Shown one piece after another: positions 17,301-27,575 of a stretch of 64,000 nt of DNA. Source of the DNA: Paracoccaceae bacterium (GTDB lineage Bacteria > Pseudomonadota > Alphaproteobacteria > Rhodobacterales > Rhodobacteraceae); assembly GCA_014872815.1 (NCBI GenBank), contig WKFK01000006.1:1-64000 (forward strand), in the 5' to 3' direction. The notes beneath the pieces are model-generated. The model worked only from the letters and a program-made list of their open reading frames with translations, ran no database searches and was not told where the DNA came from. Each line of letters begins with the position of its first letter. Within the stretch, counting starts at the first letter, position 1. Both the position numbers and the translations under genes were made by a program.

Positions 17301-17356
17301 TAACGCTGACGGGTCCTTTTGAAGCCGGGAAACGCTATAAAATCATACGACACTGA
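14306..17356 (+). CDS. Fusion of an ArsP/DUF318-type permease with FG-GAP repeats and an ASPIC/UnbV domain
   Basis: A 1016-residue protein in one uninterrupted frame. Residues 1-365 are a polytopic permease with about eight helices. Its pattern PLGVCVNCAAPIARGMYAAG (Cys126, Cys129) followed by SPTLNIIVLTML, and a second half with PVPIAFDVVMAGALLG, resembles the DUF318/ArsP permease repeat. After a linker, residues about 430-920 hold FG-GAP/VCBS-type calcium loops (DIDRDGDLDLAIAS, DMDNDGWSDLILAT, DIDHNGTADLLVGN, DVDLDGDLDVYIVN, DLDGDGDEDFVTHP). A cysteine-rich helical insertion sits at about 690-800. Residues 925-1016 match an ASPIC/UnbV module. The propeller would face the periplasm or outside. 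Substrate and function are unknown; the gene sits between sulfotransferase genes. Confidence 0.82.
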   Translation: MTLIAQRYEKRFLLSALIIVVLATLFWTGSRYPALDEKAMMSGAIQLEDSLSFEAKFPLTEEMGFAEKVFWSTLNWINTNKKGMTFGVLFAAAFLTAAAYLKQRSFKGGFANAALGMAIGTPLGVCVNCAAPIARGMYAAGMRAETTLSAMIASPTLNIIVLTMLVSLMPLYMVVIKIGLSLMMILIIVPLICRALPETEVAPEVPAPQPWGAEELGHRAQAEPLLSAVVAVLQSYAKNLWFIIKMTVPLMLLAGFLGALVATALPQDLILGLPWSVWALLAIAVVGTFLPVPIAFDVVMAGALLGLGLAHGYVMALLFTLGTFSVYSFLIVAGTLSLRAGWMMAVSVMILGAIGGWGAERYHQWQSDRALELLLSGPVTSAPLAPLWGAAQAATPENLTVTATPLLPPSPPSALPFTQQEASQIGLDKPLEFGMRDMWPPFWEGRSLSAGDIDRDGDLDLAIASTEVGLYLYDNDGSGQFTRRALIAPLPSPHIFNAALVDMDNDGWSDLILATYLDGLWYWRNIQGNFGAEPPQRLPNRPDAPLAMALSFADADRNGYLDIAVGNWAAGWYRRIPGEESRNRILWTDAGTPGARQTDLPGIPGETLSLLFSDIDHNGTADLLVGNDFDIPDYIYLGDGAGGFAMLDHASGALPHTTTTTMALKTGDLTGDGRAELYFAQIAGRSSGVSETLKMQDLALYCDAIEDPQAKATCQRNMAIKRWYRAGNNFDPTYASRCQEMTGQDQAECKAMLVKDLAIQREDAKICALIPATQPVPRAYCDLHFWPTRQPSAEEIALTHPQILRSNVLLARSDTAALSYADEAEVRGLDVGGWSWDTKLRDVDLDGDLDVYIVNGTWVPNEVSPSNLFFLNDGSGQFTEASGPFGLEDYLMTASAIAADLDGDGDEDFVTHPVNGPLMMFHNNAQANRLVVELEDTRGNRAGIGATLVLTTTDGRKLQRELQLGGGFMSFDAPTITFGLGAETTAGPLAIRWADGEDITLTGPFEAGKRYKIIRH

Positions 17357-17408
17357 CCCCAGAGCCCCACAAGGAAGGTCGCTGTGTCAAACGCGGCTTT
17401 CTTCCCCC

Positions 17409-17436
17409 TTACAGGAACGGTATACACGCCGATAAT
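17409..17436 (+). promoter_or_regulatory. Candidate sigma-70-type promoter
   Basis: TTACAG and GATAAT are separated by 16 bp in the 111-bp gap between the permease fusion and the next sulfotransferase gene. The -10 ends 31 bp before that start codon. Match and spacing are reasonable, but this is a consensus reading only. Confidence 0.38.
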
Positions 17437-17467
17437 ACCTTAGAACCGGCCTTTTACCGGAGCCTTT

Positions 17468-18586
17468 ATGAAAGTCATTTTATACATCGGCCATCACAAA
17501 GTTGGCTCTACTGCTCTGCAACAATTTCTTGCTCAGAACAGTTTTCGTCTTTTGGAAAACGGTATTCTGTACCCGGCCACCGAAAGCGAAGGCCTCAGCT
17601 ATATGATCGCCAAAGCCACCGCCGGGCGGGATTTTGACGCCCCCCTGTCCATCAACATCCGCGAGCCACACAATGCCTTGGCGTTTCGCTTGATGGCACA
17701 GCTGGACAACCACAGGATGCCACCCTTTCACAAGGCCATTCCCGGGCCGCAACAAATCAAGGCCATTCTGAAAAACCAATTTGCGATCCTGTCACCACAC
17801 ACCGTCTTGATCTGCTCCGAAGTGCTGGCAAATTTTGGCGCCGTGGACCCCAAACTGATCGACCAGCTTCTGGAGATGTTTGGCGATGTTGACCTTGAAA
17901 TTTACTGCGCGTTGCGCCGACCGGATGATTATATCGCCTCCTGGCATGGGCAACGGTTAAAGTTTGGCCACAAGCTGAACCGGCTCAGCGAAAATGGCCT
18001 CGATGGCTATTTCAACTCCATCCATTTCAACTATCAAAAATTGCTGGAACCCTGGATCGAACGCTGCCCAAAGGCGCGGATACATCTGCGGAACTATACT
18101 GGCATTCTGCAGGCGGGCGGCTCAACGGCAGATTTCATGGCCACCTTTGACATTGGCTGGCCTGACAACATGATCCCGGCCGGACGGGCCAACCCGTCTC
18201 TCCCGGTCCCCCTGCGCGACATCGCCCGGCGCGGCAATCATGAGTTGTCCGCAGATCAGGCTCAGGACTTGCGCCATTTTCTGATGTCACACCGCGGGCA
18301 ACTCGACCTGCCGCCGGATCAGGACATCGAACTTTTTGGCGTTGAAAACCGCCAGCGCATGTATGATCGCTTCCAGCCACAGGAAGCCTTTCTGAGAGAC
18401 GTCGCCGGCACCAAAGCCTTTTTCCCACATCTGGACGAAATGCTGATTCCGCGCCCGATGCCTGAAGCTGTGGCCGTCATGGACGCCCTCAAACAGGTCA
18501 TCCCATTGAGCCACACGGCCTCGGAGCTGCCCCCTGCCATCCCCGCCTTCCTGGACGGGCTGACAGCCCAATATACGGGCCACTAA
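17468..18586 (+). CDS. Sulfotransferase-family protein (4), next to galactofuranosyltransferase
   Basis: A 372-residue P-loop protein. The phosphate loop is IGHHKVGSTALQQFL at residues 8-22, and the second motif is LEIYCALRRPDDYIASWHGQ near residues 138-157, where the Arg-Arg-Pro stretch fits the 3'-phosphate site. It is longer than the three small sulfotransferases upstream and is closest in plan to the one at 20416-21546. It is followed after 3 bp by the GlfT2-like gene, so the pair is co-transcribed, which suggests that it sulfates the galactofuranose-containing product. That acceptor is inference. Confidence 0.75.
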   Translation: MKVILYIGHHKVGSTALQQFLAQNSFRLLENGILYPATESEGLSYMIAKATAGRDFDAPLSINIREPHNALAFRLMAQLDNHRMPPFHKAIPGPQQIKAILKNQFAILSPHTVLICSEVLANFGAVDPKLIDQLLEMFGDVDLEIYCALRRPDDYIASWHGQRLKFGHKLNRLSENGLDGYFNSIHFNYQKLLEPWIERCPKARIHLRNYTGILQAGGSTADFMATFDIGWPDNMIPAGRANPSLPVPLRDIARRGNHELSADQAQDLRHFLMSHRGQLDLPPDQDIELFGVENRQRMYDRFQPQEAFLRDVAGTKAFFPHLDEMLIPRPMPEAVAVMDALKQVIPLSHTASELPPAIPAFLDGLTAQYTGH

Positions 18587-18589
18587 GCC

Positions 18590-20413
18590 ATGGAGCGCTC
18601 CCAGCCCCTGATCCCATTACAGTCTCTGTTATGGCCCGATCCGGCGCTGTGTGATGACCCGGAGCTCTATGCCCGCCGCGCGGGTGACACCGCTTTTGCC
18701 CCGCCCACAGACAGCCCGGCCCTGCGGTTCGGCCCCGGTGGACAGGCCCAGTTTGACACCTATGGCAACATCTTCAACATGGGCAAATGGCAGCGCCACT
18801 GCGCCCTGACCCACCTGGCCTTGCGGCTCACCGGCCATGGGCACATCACCCTGCACATCATCCGCCTGCGCCCGGATACCGTGGGCAGTGTCGAAGACAC
18901 CTTGTTTCAGGGCCCTGTGGATCTGTCTGAAACACCCTGCATCGAGATCAGCCCACCGGACGGGTTTGGCCCCGATGATCTGATGTATTTTGCCGTCACA
19001 GCGGACAGCAAAGGCGCGCTGAGCGGTGCAGAATGGTGCAGCGCCCAAGCACCGCGCCGCACGCCTGAAATGATGCTGGCGATCACCACGTTTAAACGCG
19101 AGGCCGCCGTACAGGCCACCGTGGCCCGGTTTGAGGCCTTCATGGCCACCTCCCAGATTGCCGCGCATCTGCATCTGGTCGTGGTGGACAACGGCCAGAC
19201 CGCCCAGATTACCCCCTCGCCCCATGTCACCCCGATCGCCAATGAAAACCTCGGCGGCTCCGGCGGCTTTGCCCGAGGTCTGCTGGAGGCCAAGGCCCGC
19301 GGTGCCAGCCATTGCCTGTTCATGGATGATGACGCCTCCGTCCATATGCCCGCGCTGGAACGCACCTGGGCGTTTCTGGCTTATACCACCGATGACAGCC
19401 TCGCCATTGCCGGGGCGCTGGCCAATGCCGATGAAAGCTGGCGCCTGTGGGAAAACGGCGCGGTGTTTGACCGCTCCTGCCGCCCCGCCCACATCGGCAT
19501 GGATCTGCGGCACGCGGGCGAAGTCCGCCGCCTGGAATGGGACAGCGCCGGCCCCAAACCGCACAATTTTTATGGCGGCTGGTGGTATTTTGCCTTTCCC
19601 GTGGCCGCCACCACCCATATGCCGTTCCCCTTCTTTGTGCGGGGCGATGACATCAGTTTCAGCCTGGTGCATGACTTCACCATCGTCACCCTGCCCGGGG
19701 TGATCTGCTTTCAGGACCAGAATTTCGCCGACAAGGAATCGCTGCAGACGCTTTATCTCGACCTGCGCAGCCATCTGGCCCACCATATGGCGATCCCACA
19801 TATGGACATTGGCAGACGGGCCACCTTGCGCATTGCCATGTGGTTCTTTGCCCGCAGCCTGTTTCAGTGCCACTATGACACGTTGGCAGCGCTCAATCTG
19901 TCTTTCGACGATTTCATGAAGGGTCCTGATTTTTTTGAAAAAAATGCAGATATGGCAGATCGGCGTGCCACCATCGCCACCCTGCGTCATAGCGAAATCT
20001 GGCAGCTGTCCAATGCCCCCGTGCCCGCAGAGAAGCGCTGGATCAACCCAGATCACCCCTGGGCTCTTAAGTTGATGATTTTTACGCTCAACGGCCATCT
20101 GATCCCGTTTTTTGGCCTGTTTGGCAACCGCGTGGTGCTGGAAGCTGGGCAGCGCGGACAGCTGCACCAAATCTGGGGCGCTTCGGACATCACCTATCTG
20201 GACCGCGATGCCGGCACACGCTTCACGCTGCGCCACTCCAAATGGCGCGCCGCCCGTCAAATGCTGCGCTTCCTGCGCCTGTCCTGGCAGTTCTGGCGCC
20301 GCTATGACAGGCTCAAACGCCAGTGGCAGGCAGAGTATCCCGACCTGACCAGCACCGCCTTTTGGGCCCACCGCATGGGGCTGGATGACACGCCCCACAA
20401 AATCGAGAGCTAA
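18590..20413 (+). CDS. GlfT2-like galactofuranosyltransferase (GT2)
   Basis: A 607-residue glycosyltransferase with the domain plan of mycobacterial GlfT2: an N-terminal beta-sandwich (about residues 1-150), a GT-A catalytic domain (about 160-400) and a helical C-terminal part. Motifs are ANENLGGSGGFARGL near 220, MDDDAS at 245-250 for metal and UDP binding, GWWYFAFP near 327, and RGDDISFSL at 351-359 with the likely catalytic acids. GlfT2 builds a galactofuranose polymer from UDP-Galf. The glf gene that makes UDP-Galf converges 1.2 kb downstream, and sulfotransferase genes flank this one with 2-3 bp gaps. Donor assignment is well supported; linkage and acceptor are unknown. Confidence 0.82.
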   Translation: MERSQPLIPLQSLLWPDPALCDDPELYARRAGDTAFAPPTDSPALRFGPGGQAQFDTYGNIFNMGKWQRHCALTHLALRLTGHGHITLHIIRLRPDTVGSVEDTLFQGPVDLSETPCIEISPPDGFGPDDLMYFAVTADSKGALSGAEWCSAQAPRRTPEMMLAITTFKREAAVQATVARFEAFMATSQIAAHLHLVVVDNGQTAQITPSPHVTPIANENLGGSGGFARGLLEAKARGASHCLFMDDDASVHMPALERTWAFLAYTTDDSLAIAGALANADESWRLWENGAVFDRSCRPAHIGMDLRHAGEVRRLEWDSAGPKPHNFYGGWWYFAFPVAATTHMPFPFFVRGDDISFSLVHDFTIVTLPGVICFQDQNFADKESLQTLYLDLRSHLAHHMAIPHMDIGRRATLRIAMWFFARSLFQCHYDTLAALNLSFDDFMKGPDFFEKNADMADRRATIATLRHSEIWQLSNAPVPAEKRWINPDHPWALKLMIFTLNGHLIPFFGLFGNRVVLEAGQRGQLHQIWGASDITYLDRDAGTRFTLRHSKWRAARQMLRFLRLSWQFWRRYDRLKRQWQAEYPDLTSTAFWAHRMGLDDTPHKIES

Positions 20414-20415
20414 AA

Positions 20416-21546
20416 ATGTTCTGGAAAACGCGCAAACCTGCTCCAACCTCCCCCGCCGCGCCGCCTGCTGCCCGCGCGGGAAAGCTGATCGTACATATCG
20501 GGGACCGCAAAACCGGCTCGACCTCCATCCAAAACGCTCTGGCGGCCAATCGGGTGCACCCGGACGGCGCCAGCCTGCTGTATCCTTCCCGCCTGGCCCA
20601 GAACCATCTGCTGCAATCCTTTGGCCAGCAGGGCGCCGGGAAACATGCCGAAAACTTCGTGCAAATTGCCGCGCGCATCGCAGAAGCGGGGGCCGATTTT
20701 TCAATCCTGTCCTCCGAAGGGCTGGAAGACATGCCCCCGGAGAAGGTCCACGCGGTGCTGCAAACCCATTTCCGCCCCGTCGTCACACAGGTGCAGGTGT
20801 TGGCCTATGTCCGACCGCATATCGGTCGGATCACCTCCAGCTGTGCTGAACAGCTGAAGATTGGCCTTTTTGCCGGGGACAGCATCGACGCCTTTTTTGA
20901 GCGCGCCCTGTCCAACGGACGGTTCTTCTATGCCCCGCGCTTCACCAGCTGGCACGACACGTTTGGCACAGAATTCACCCTGCGCCCGATGATCCGCACC
21001 GAGTTGCACAACGCCTCGGTGGTCGAGGACTTCCTGCATGTGGCCCTCAACGGCACCCCTTTCCGTCTGGACCACGGCACATCGGACAATGAATCCTTGA
21101 ACCTGAGGGATCTGATGATCCTCAAGCTGGTCCACAGCTGTGGCCGCAAACGGGGGCTGCATCAGAAAATCGGTCTGGGCTGGTCCATTGCCCGCCACCT
21201 AAACCAACGCACAACCGGCACCGACAGAGCCGCGCCGCCGGAACGGCTGCGCACCCACAAGGCGCTGGCGGTGCGCATTGCCGACACCTACCGCGCAGAC
21301 GCCCAGGCCGTAGATCAAGCCTTCTTTGAGGGACGTCCCCTGCTGCAGACGGCGTTGGACCAGATGATCGACAGCGCACCCGAAACCGCCCAGAGCCTCG
21401 ATCCAGCAGATCATTTCAGCGACAGTGAACAGCGCAGCATTCTGGCGCTGGCGGACACCATTTCCGAAATGATGGACAACACCAAGGGCGCGCCCTGGCC
21501 CAAACACTTCCGGGATGGGCGCATCAAGGCCCTACAAAACGGCTGA
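20416..21546 (+). CDS. Sulfotransferase-family protein (5)
   Basis: A 376-residue protein with a proline/alanine-rich start, then VHIGDRKTGSTSIQNALAAN at about residues 30-49, the 5'-phosphosulfate loop, and VQVLAYVRPHIGRITSSCAE near residues 124-143. It follows the GlfT2-like gene after 2 bp and is the last gene of the sulfotransferase-GlfT2-sulfotransferase operon, converging on glf with a 17-bp gap. It resembles the 17468-18586 protein in length and plan, so the two may act on different positions of the same galactofuranose-containing glycan. Confidence 0.75.
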   Translation: MFWKTRKPAPTSPAAPPAARAGKLIVHIGDRKTGSTSIQNALAANRVHPDGASLLYPSRLAQNHLLQSFGQQGAGKHAENFVQIAARIAEAGADFSILSSEGLEDMPPEKVHAVLQTHFRPVVTQVQVLAYVRPHIGRITSSCAEQLKIGLFAGDSIDAFFERALSNGRFFYAPRFTSWHDTFGTEFTLRPMIRTELHNASVVEDFLHVALNGTPFRLDHGTSDNESLNLRDLMILKLVHSCGRKRGLHQKIGLGWSIARHLNQRTTGTDRAAPPERLRTHKALAVRIADTYRADAQAVDQAFFEGRPLLQTALDQMIDSAPETAQSLDPADHFSDSEQRSILALADTISEMMDNTKGAPWPKHFRDGRIKALQNG

Positions 21547-21563
21547 TCCGGCCGGCCGCCGTG

Positions 21564-22811
<1,248 letters not shown>

Positions 22812-22943
22812 CTAAAAATACACCTTCTCTCTAGCCCTACACTACCCAATGGAGCTAAGGTTACCCCCGACGCTCAGGGTGGACATGGGCGCACGTATAA
22901 CACTGATACATTGAGCGCCCATTTGGGGGTGAAGAGACCTACT

Positions 22944-24941
22944 ATGAAAATGACTTTTGACTTTAATAAGACCAGCGCCATCATGCAGGCTGATATCCTG
23001 GAAGGCGGCGACGCCCCGGCCAGCACCGCAACCCCGTATAGCGTGGACATCGGAGATACATTTTATGGCACCATCGAGACCGAATATGCCCATGACTGGG
23101 TCGCGGTCGATCTGGTGGCAGGCGAAGACTATGTGTTCTGGGTGCGCGGCATCAACGGCGTCTATAACGGGCTTTATGACACCACACTCGCCGTACATAA
23201 CAGCGCCGGCACCCAAGTGGCCTTCAATGACGACCTGTTTTACGAAGACAGCATCTATTTCTCGCTGATCGAGTTCACCGCAGGGTCCACAGGCACCTAC
23301 TATCTGAACATCGGCGGTTATGAAGATGCGAGCGGGGGCGTCACAGGCGATTATGCCCTGGAAGTCTCCACATCAACCTTCACCACCGAAGAGGTCGCCA
23401 CGTTCCTGACCGAATATTCCTGGGGCTATCCCAGCCCGCTCCGGTTTGACGTCAGCCCCGGTGACACGCTGACCTACAGCATTGCACGCCTCACCCCTGA
23501 AGGCCGCCAGCTGGCAGAATGGGCCTTGGAAACCTGGAGCATCGCGCTTGGCATCAATTTCCAGATCGTCAATGCCTACAGCGCGGACATCATGTTTGAC
23601 GACAGTGAACCCGGCGCCTTTGCCGGGCCCAATGACATCAATCTGGCCACCGGGATCAATGGCAGCTCCTCCGTCAATGTCTCCACCGACTGGCTGGACA
23701 CCTATGGCACCACCATCGACAGCTACTCCTTCCAGACCTACCTGCATGAGATCGGCCACGCCTTGGGGCTCGGCCATGCCGGCCCTTATGATGGCAGCGC
23801 CACCTTTGGGGACGACAATGTCTATCTCAACGACAGCGTCATGATGACGTTGATGAGCTATTTCCAGGTCAGCGAGAACCCAAATATCGACGGCGATGAT
23901 GTCTTCCTGACCTCCCTCATGCCGGCCGACCTTGTGGCGATCCAGATGCTTTATGGTCCGGCCGAGGTCTATGGCGGCGACACGGTCTGGGGCGCAAACT
24001 CCAACGTTGGCGGCTGGCTGGAGGAGCTGTTTGATGAGCTGTTCCATGGGGTCGACAGCGCGATCTATGCCGGGGGCGAGATCGGCTTCACCATTTATGA
24101 TACCGGCGGCACCGACACGTTTGATCTGAGCACGGTCACAACCGCCCTCGACATCTCACTCACCCCCGGCTCGGTTCTCAGCTTCGGCGGGCTGGAAAAC
24201 AATGTGATCATTGACAGCGGTGCTGTGATTGAAAACCTCATTGGTGGCAGCGCCGATGATATGCTGTCGGGCAATGACGCCCTCAACCAGATTATCGGCG
24301 GCGCAGGCAACGACACAATCATCGGCTTCAACGGAGCAGACACTCTGCTGGGCGGGGAGGGGAACGATTCCATCCGCGGTGGCGCCAAGGGAGATTTGGT
24401 CGAAGGTCAGACCGGCGATGATCTGCTGTTTGGCGGCTTTGGCGATGACACGCTGTCGGGCGCACAGGGGCGCGACAAGCTGCGGGGCCATGATGGCGAT
24501 GATGACCTGCTGGGCGGCAACAAAATCGACACGCTGATTGGCGGAGACGGGGAAGATTACCTGTCAGGCGGCACCGGCAACGACCGTCTCAACGGCGGCG
24601 GTGACAATGACACATTGGTGGGCGGAGACGGCGACGACCGCTTGCTGGGCCATGCCGGCGACGACCTGCTGACCGGCGGGCTGGGGGCGGACCGGTTCCG
24701 CTTCCTGATCAAGGACGGCGAAATCGGCGATGACACCATCACCGACTTTGAACTGGGCATCGACAACCTGCGCCTGGATGAAGATCTCTGGGGCGGCGGC
24801 CTGACACGGTCCGACGTGGTCACCCAATTTGCCAGCGTCATCGATGGCGATGTGGTGTTTGATTTTGGCGATGGGGATCGGATCACGCTGGAAGGCCTCA
24901 CCAGCACCGCCGGGTTGGTGGATGACATCAGTCTGATCTGA
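22944..24941 (+). CDS. Serralysin-type (M10) metalloprotease with RTX repeats
   Basis: A 665-residue secreted zinc protease. The ATG at 22944 is preferred; the frame is open back to 22797, but that extension looks non-coding. A pre-peptidase-like beta domain comes first (about residues 25-140, with FYGTIETEYAHDWVAVDL). The catalytic domain follows with HEIGHALGLGH at 268-278 and a Met-turn (LMSYF) about 40 residues later. Glycine/aspartate nonapeptide repeats GGxGxDxUx lie at about 430-590, and a C-terminal ITDFELGIDNL region follows. No Sec signal peptide is seen, which fits type I secretion of RTX proteases, but no type I transporter is present in the window. It likely degrades extracellular proteins. 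Confidence 0.9.
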   Translation: MKMTFDFNKTSAIMQADILEGGDAPASTATPYSVDIGDTFYGTIETEYAHDWVAVDLVAGEDYVFWVRGINGVYNGLYDTTLAVHNSAGTQVAFNDDLFYEDSIYFSLIEFTAGSTGTYYLNIGGYEDASGGVTGDYALEVSTSTFTTEEVATFLTEYSWGYPSPLRFDVSPGDTLTYSIARLTPEGRQLAEWALETWSIALGINFQIVNAYSADIMFDDSEPGAFAGPNDINLATGINGSSSVNVSTDWLDTYGTTIDSYSFQTYLHEIGHALGLGHAGPYDGSATFGDDNVYLNDSVMMTLMSYFQVSENPNIDGDDVFLTSLMPADLVAIQMLYGPAEVYGGDTVWGANSNVGGWLEELFDELFHGVDSAIYAGGEIGFTIYDTGGTDTFDLSTVTTALDISLTPGSVLSFGGLENNVIIDSGAVIENLIGGSADDMLSGNDALNQIIGGAGNDTIIGFNGADTLLGGEGNDSIRGGAKGDLVEGQTGDDLLFGGFGDDTLSGAQGRDKLRGHDGDDDLLGGNKIDTLIGGDGEDYLSGGTGNDRLNGGGDNDTLVGGDGDDRLLGHAGDDLLTGGLGADRFRFLIKDGEIGDDTITDFELGIDNLRLDEDLWGGGLTRSDVVTQFASVIDGDVVFDFGDGDRITLEGLTSTAGLVDDISLI

Positions 24942-24961
24942 TCTGCACGCAAAAGATCTTT

Positions 24962-27421
24962 TCAAACAAACACAAGGTCGGCGGGGTCAAACACGGACTC
25001 CGCCACCCCCTCCAAAATCACCCCGCCCCCCGACCAGGTGATCCGCAGCCCCTGCGCCGTATCCGCAAACCGCAAATCCCCCCGCGCAAGGCCGGGGATG
25101 TCAAACAGCAGCTGATCCTCACCCGGGGTAAAGTCGGTGATCCGATCGCGCCGCCCCTGCGGACGAAACACAAAACTGTCCGCGCCATCCCCCCCCGTCA
25201 GCAGGTCGCGCCCCAAACCACCGTCCAGTGTGTCCGCGCCTGCGCCGCCCTGCAGCCGGTCTTCCCCGGTCTCTCCGCGCAACACATCCGCGCCTGCGTC
25301 ACCAAACAGCTGGTCCGCGCCGCGGCCCCCCTCCAAAACATCCTCTCCGGTGCCGCCGCGCAGCTGATCGCTCATCCCGCCCCCGCGCAGCCTGTCCGCC
25401 CCCGCATCGCCCTGTAGAAAATCCTCTCCCGCGCCACCAAACAGCCGGTCGTCCCCGCCCCCTCCAAAGAGCCGGTCCGCCCCGCTGCCACCATACAGGC
25501 TGTCTGTCCCTGCACCGCCCTCAAGATGGTCATCCCCCAAATTGCCGCGCACCGTATCCGCCCCATCTCCGCCCTGGCCCGTGTCGTTGCCTTTGTTGAG
25601 CTTGATCCAATCATCGCCGCCATCACCGGACACCTGATCGTCGCCCGCCCCGCCGATCAACCTGTCTTCGCCGTCACCGCCAAACAGCACGTCCCGCCCC
25701 GTCAGCCCCTGCAGGCTGTCCGCCCCGGCGCCCCCTAACAACGTGTCCGCACCCTGCCCCCCAACCAGTACATCCGCGCCAGCCAGTCCCTCCAACCGAT
25801 CCGCACCGGCCAAACCGGACAGGGTATCATCCCCCTCTGCGCCAATCAGGGTATCCTCCCCTGCGCCGCCCACCAGGGCCTCCCCAGGCGGTTCCACGGG
25901 GTCCGGCTCCGGTTCCGGCTCGGGATCAGGGGCTGGGTCGGGGTCTGGCGGCACCGGATCACTTGTGAGCACCATTGGTGGGCGATCCGGCCCAGCCAGC
26001 ACCGCCGTCCGTATCTCTGCCGGGCTCAGGGCCCCGCCTCCGGCGCGATGGATGTCCAGCACTTCGTCCTGCCAAGTGATCCGTGCGCCCCAACTGGTCT
26101 GCTGAATGTCCAGCCGGGTGACATCATAAAGCATCGGCCAATGGGACAGATCCAGCCGATCCTGCCCGGGGGTGAAATCCAGAATTTCATCTGCCCCGCC
26201 ATCCGCTGCCAGCACAAAGATATCGCGCCCAGCCTGTCCCTCCAGCCTGTCCACTCCGGCGCCATCCCACAGGATGTCATCGCCCGCGCCCCCCAACAGA
26301 TGGTCAGCCCCGCCCCCACCGGACAGGATGTCATCCAGCGCACCGCCCGTCTGGGTCCCGCCTGCGGCCAGGCTCTCAAACACCGCCCCCTGCACGGCCA
26401 GCGAAAACGTCAGTTGGCCCAATCCGGCCTGATCCTCAGAGGCCACAATCACCTGCAGACTGTCCCCCAGGATCACCGCGTCCAGCGCCACAATGTCACT
26501 CAGCGCGGCCTCCGCGGTCTGCACAAGCCTGTCCAGATGCACCAGCGAGCCACTCGGCAACAGCCCAAACAGGCTCACCCCCCCGTCCCCACCAGCGGCC
26601 AGCACATAGACATGATCCTCGCTCTGCACCACGGCGATGTCCTGCACCGCACCAAACCGGCTGTGCAGATTGTCCAGCACATGATCCACGGCGCTCAGGG
26701 TCCCGTCCGCGTCTAGTCGCAGTACCGACAGCGCTGCCGCCCCGCCGCCATCGCTGGCAGAAGCGACAATCACAAAAGCCCCCGCGTCGGTCTGGACCAC
26801 CTCCATGGCGACCGGATTGGCCATGATCCCCAGCCCCTCAGCGGCCCCCAGCGCGCCCGTCAGAGCAATATGACCGCTCCCCGCGTCCACCGCCCAGACG
26901 CTAACCCCGCTTTCGCCACCACAGAGGCTGACCAGAAAGCTCTGCCCCCCCATCTGCACTGTCTCAAGCGCCAGAGGCGCCGCAAGATAACTGTCAGCGC
27001 TGTCCCGGGTCACTGCCCCTGCGTCATAGCCACCAGCGCTGTCTTCACGAAAACAGCGCAGATAGCCGCCCACCTCATCATGACCCGCCAGAAATAAAAA
27101 GTCCGCGTCCCCAAAAGCCATACTGGCCCCGCCCATCCCGTGCACCGCCAGATCATCCTGCACCTGCACCGGGCCAAACTGACCACTCACAGAGAGCGCC
27201 CCTGCCAAGGCAGGTGCCATATCTGAGGTGAAATAGAGTCTATCTGTGAGGCTGAGCGTGCCATCTTCCCGCAGCGCCAAAGCGGCCATGCCGCCGGTCT
27301 GCCCGGTTGTGGTCACCACAAACACCTGTCCAGCGGCCTGCACAAACTGCACATCCCTGAGGCCAAGGCCCACTACAGCCTCTCCAAGCCCCGTACCACC
27401 GGCCCAACGCAATCCGTCCAT
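24962..27421 (-). CDS. Large RTX calcium-binding protein with N-terminal beta-propeller
   Basis: An 819-residue acidic protein. The ATG at 27421 follows an AAAGGG; a GTG at 27442 is also in frame. Residues 1-345 are beta-rich repeats ([30 protein letters not shown]) consistent with a seven-bladed propeller. Next come a short RTX array (about 350-420), a [12 protein letters not shown] linker (about 510-530), a long RTX array (about 535-755) and the RTX end pattern [20 protein letters not shown]. No Sec signal peptide is seen. It converges on the metalloprotease gene with 20 bp between stops. It probably works outside the cell as an adhesin or binding protein; its ligand is unknown. Confidence 0.85.
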   Translation of the reverse strand: MDGLRWAGGTGLGEAVVGLGLRDVQFVQAAGQVFVVTTTGQTGGMAALALREDGTLSLTDRLYFTSDMAPALAGALSVSGQFGPVQVQDDLAVHGMGGASMAFGDADFLFLAGHDEVGGYLRCFREDSAGGYDAGAVTRDSADSYLAAPLALETVQMGGQSFLVSLCGGESGVSVWAVDAGSGHIALTGALGAAEGLGIMANPVAMEVVQTDAGAFVIVASASDGGGAAALSVLRLDADGTLSAVDHVLDNLHSRFGAVQDIAVVQSEDHVYVLAAGGDGGVSLFGLLPSGSLVHLDRLVQTAEAALSDIVALDAVILGDSLQVIVASEDQAGLGQLTFSLAVQGAVFESLAAGGTQTGGALDDILSGGGGADHLLGGAGDDILWDGAGVDRLEGQAGRDIFVLAADGGADEILDFTPGQDRLDLSHWPMLYDVTRLDIQQTSWGARITWQDEVLDIHRAGGGALSPAEIRTAVLAGPDRPPMVLTSDPVPPDPDPAPDPEPEPEPDPVEPPGEALVGGAGEDTLIGAEGDDTLSGLAGADRLEGLAGADVLVGGQGADTLLGGAGADSLQGLTGRDVLFGGDGEDRLIGGAGDDQVSGDGGDDWIKLNKGNDTGQGGDGADTVRGNLGDDHLEGGAGTDSLYGGSGADRLFGGGGDDRLFGGAGEDFLQGDAGADRLRGGGMSDQLRGGTGEDVLEGGRGADQLFGDAGADVLRGETGEDRLQGGAGADTLDGGLGRDLLTGGDGADSFVFRPQGRRDRITDFTPGEDQLLFDIPGLARGDLRFADTAQGLRITWSGGGVILEGVAESVFDPADLVFV

Positions 27422-27575
27422 ACCCAACACACCCTTTACCACACCGCCCCAGGATAACGGTGTAGCGCAGCGGCAATGCGGCTGTGATCAGGGCAGAAAA
27501 AGGGCGTTCCGCTAAAATCGTCCGGAGTGACGCCCCTTTGGGATGCGCGCCACAGTAGCCACGCCAACGCTGGAG

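Noticed and set aside
18629-20704. Minus-strand open frame of 691 codons
   Set aside because: It is antisense to the GlfT2-like gene and part of the next gene, with no recognisable domain. High GC content leaves such frames open.
24200-24700. Repetitive DNA in the metalloprotease gene as a tandem repeat or CRISPR-like array
   Set aside because: The repetition comes from coding for GGxGxDxUx nonapeptides. DNA units are not conserved and there are no spacers.
25130-25870. Repetitive plus-strand frames rich in Ser/Pro/Ala
   Set aside because: They are shadows of the RTX repeats of the minus-strand gene.
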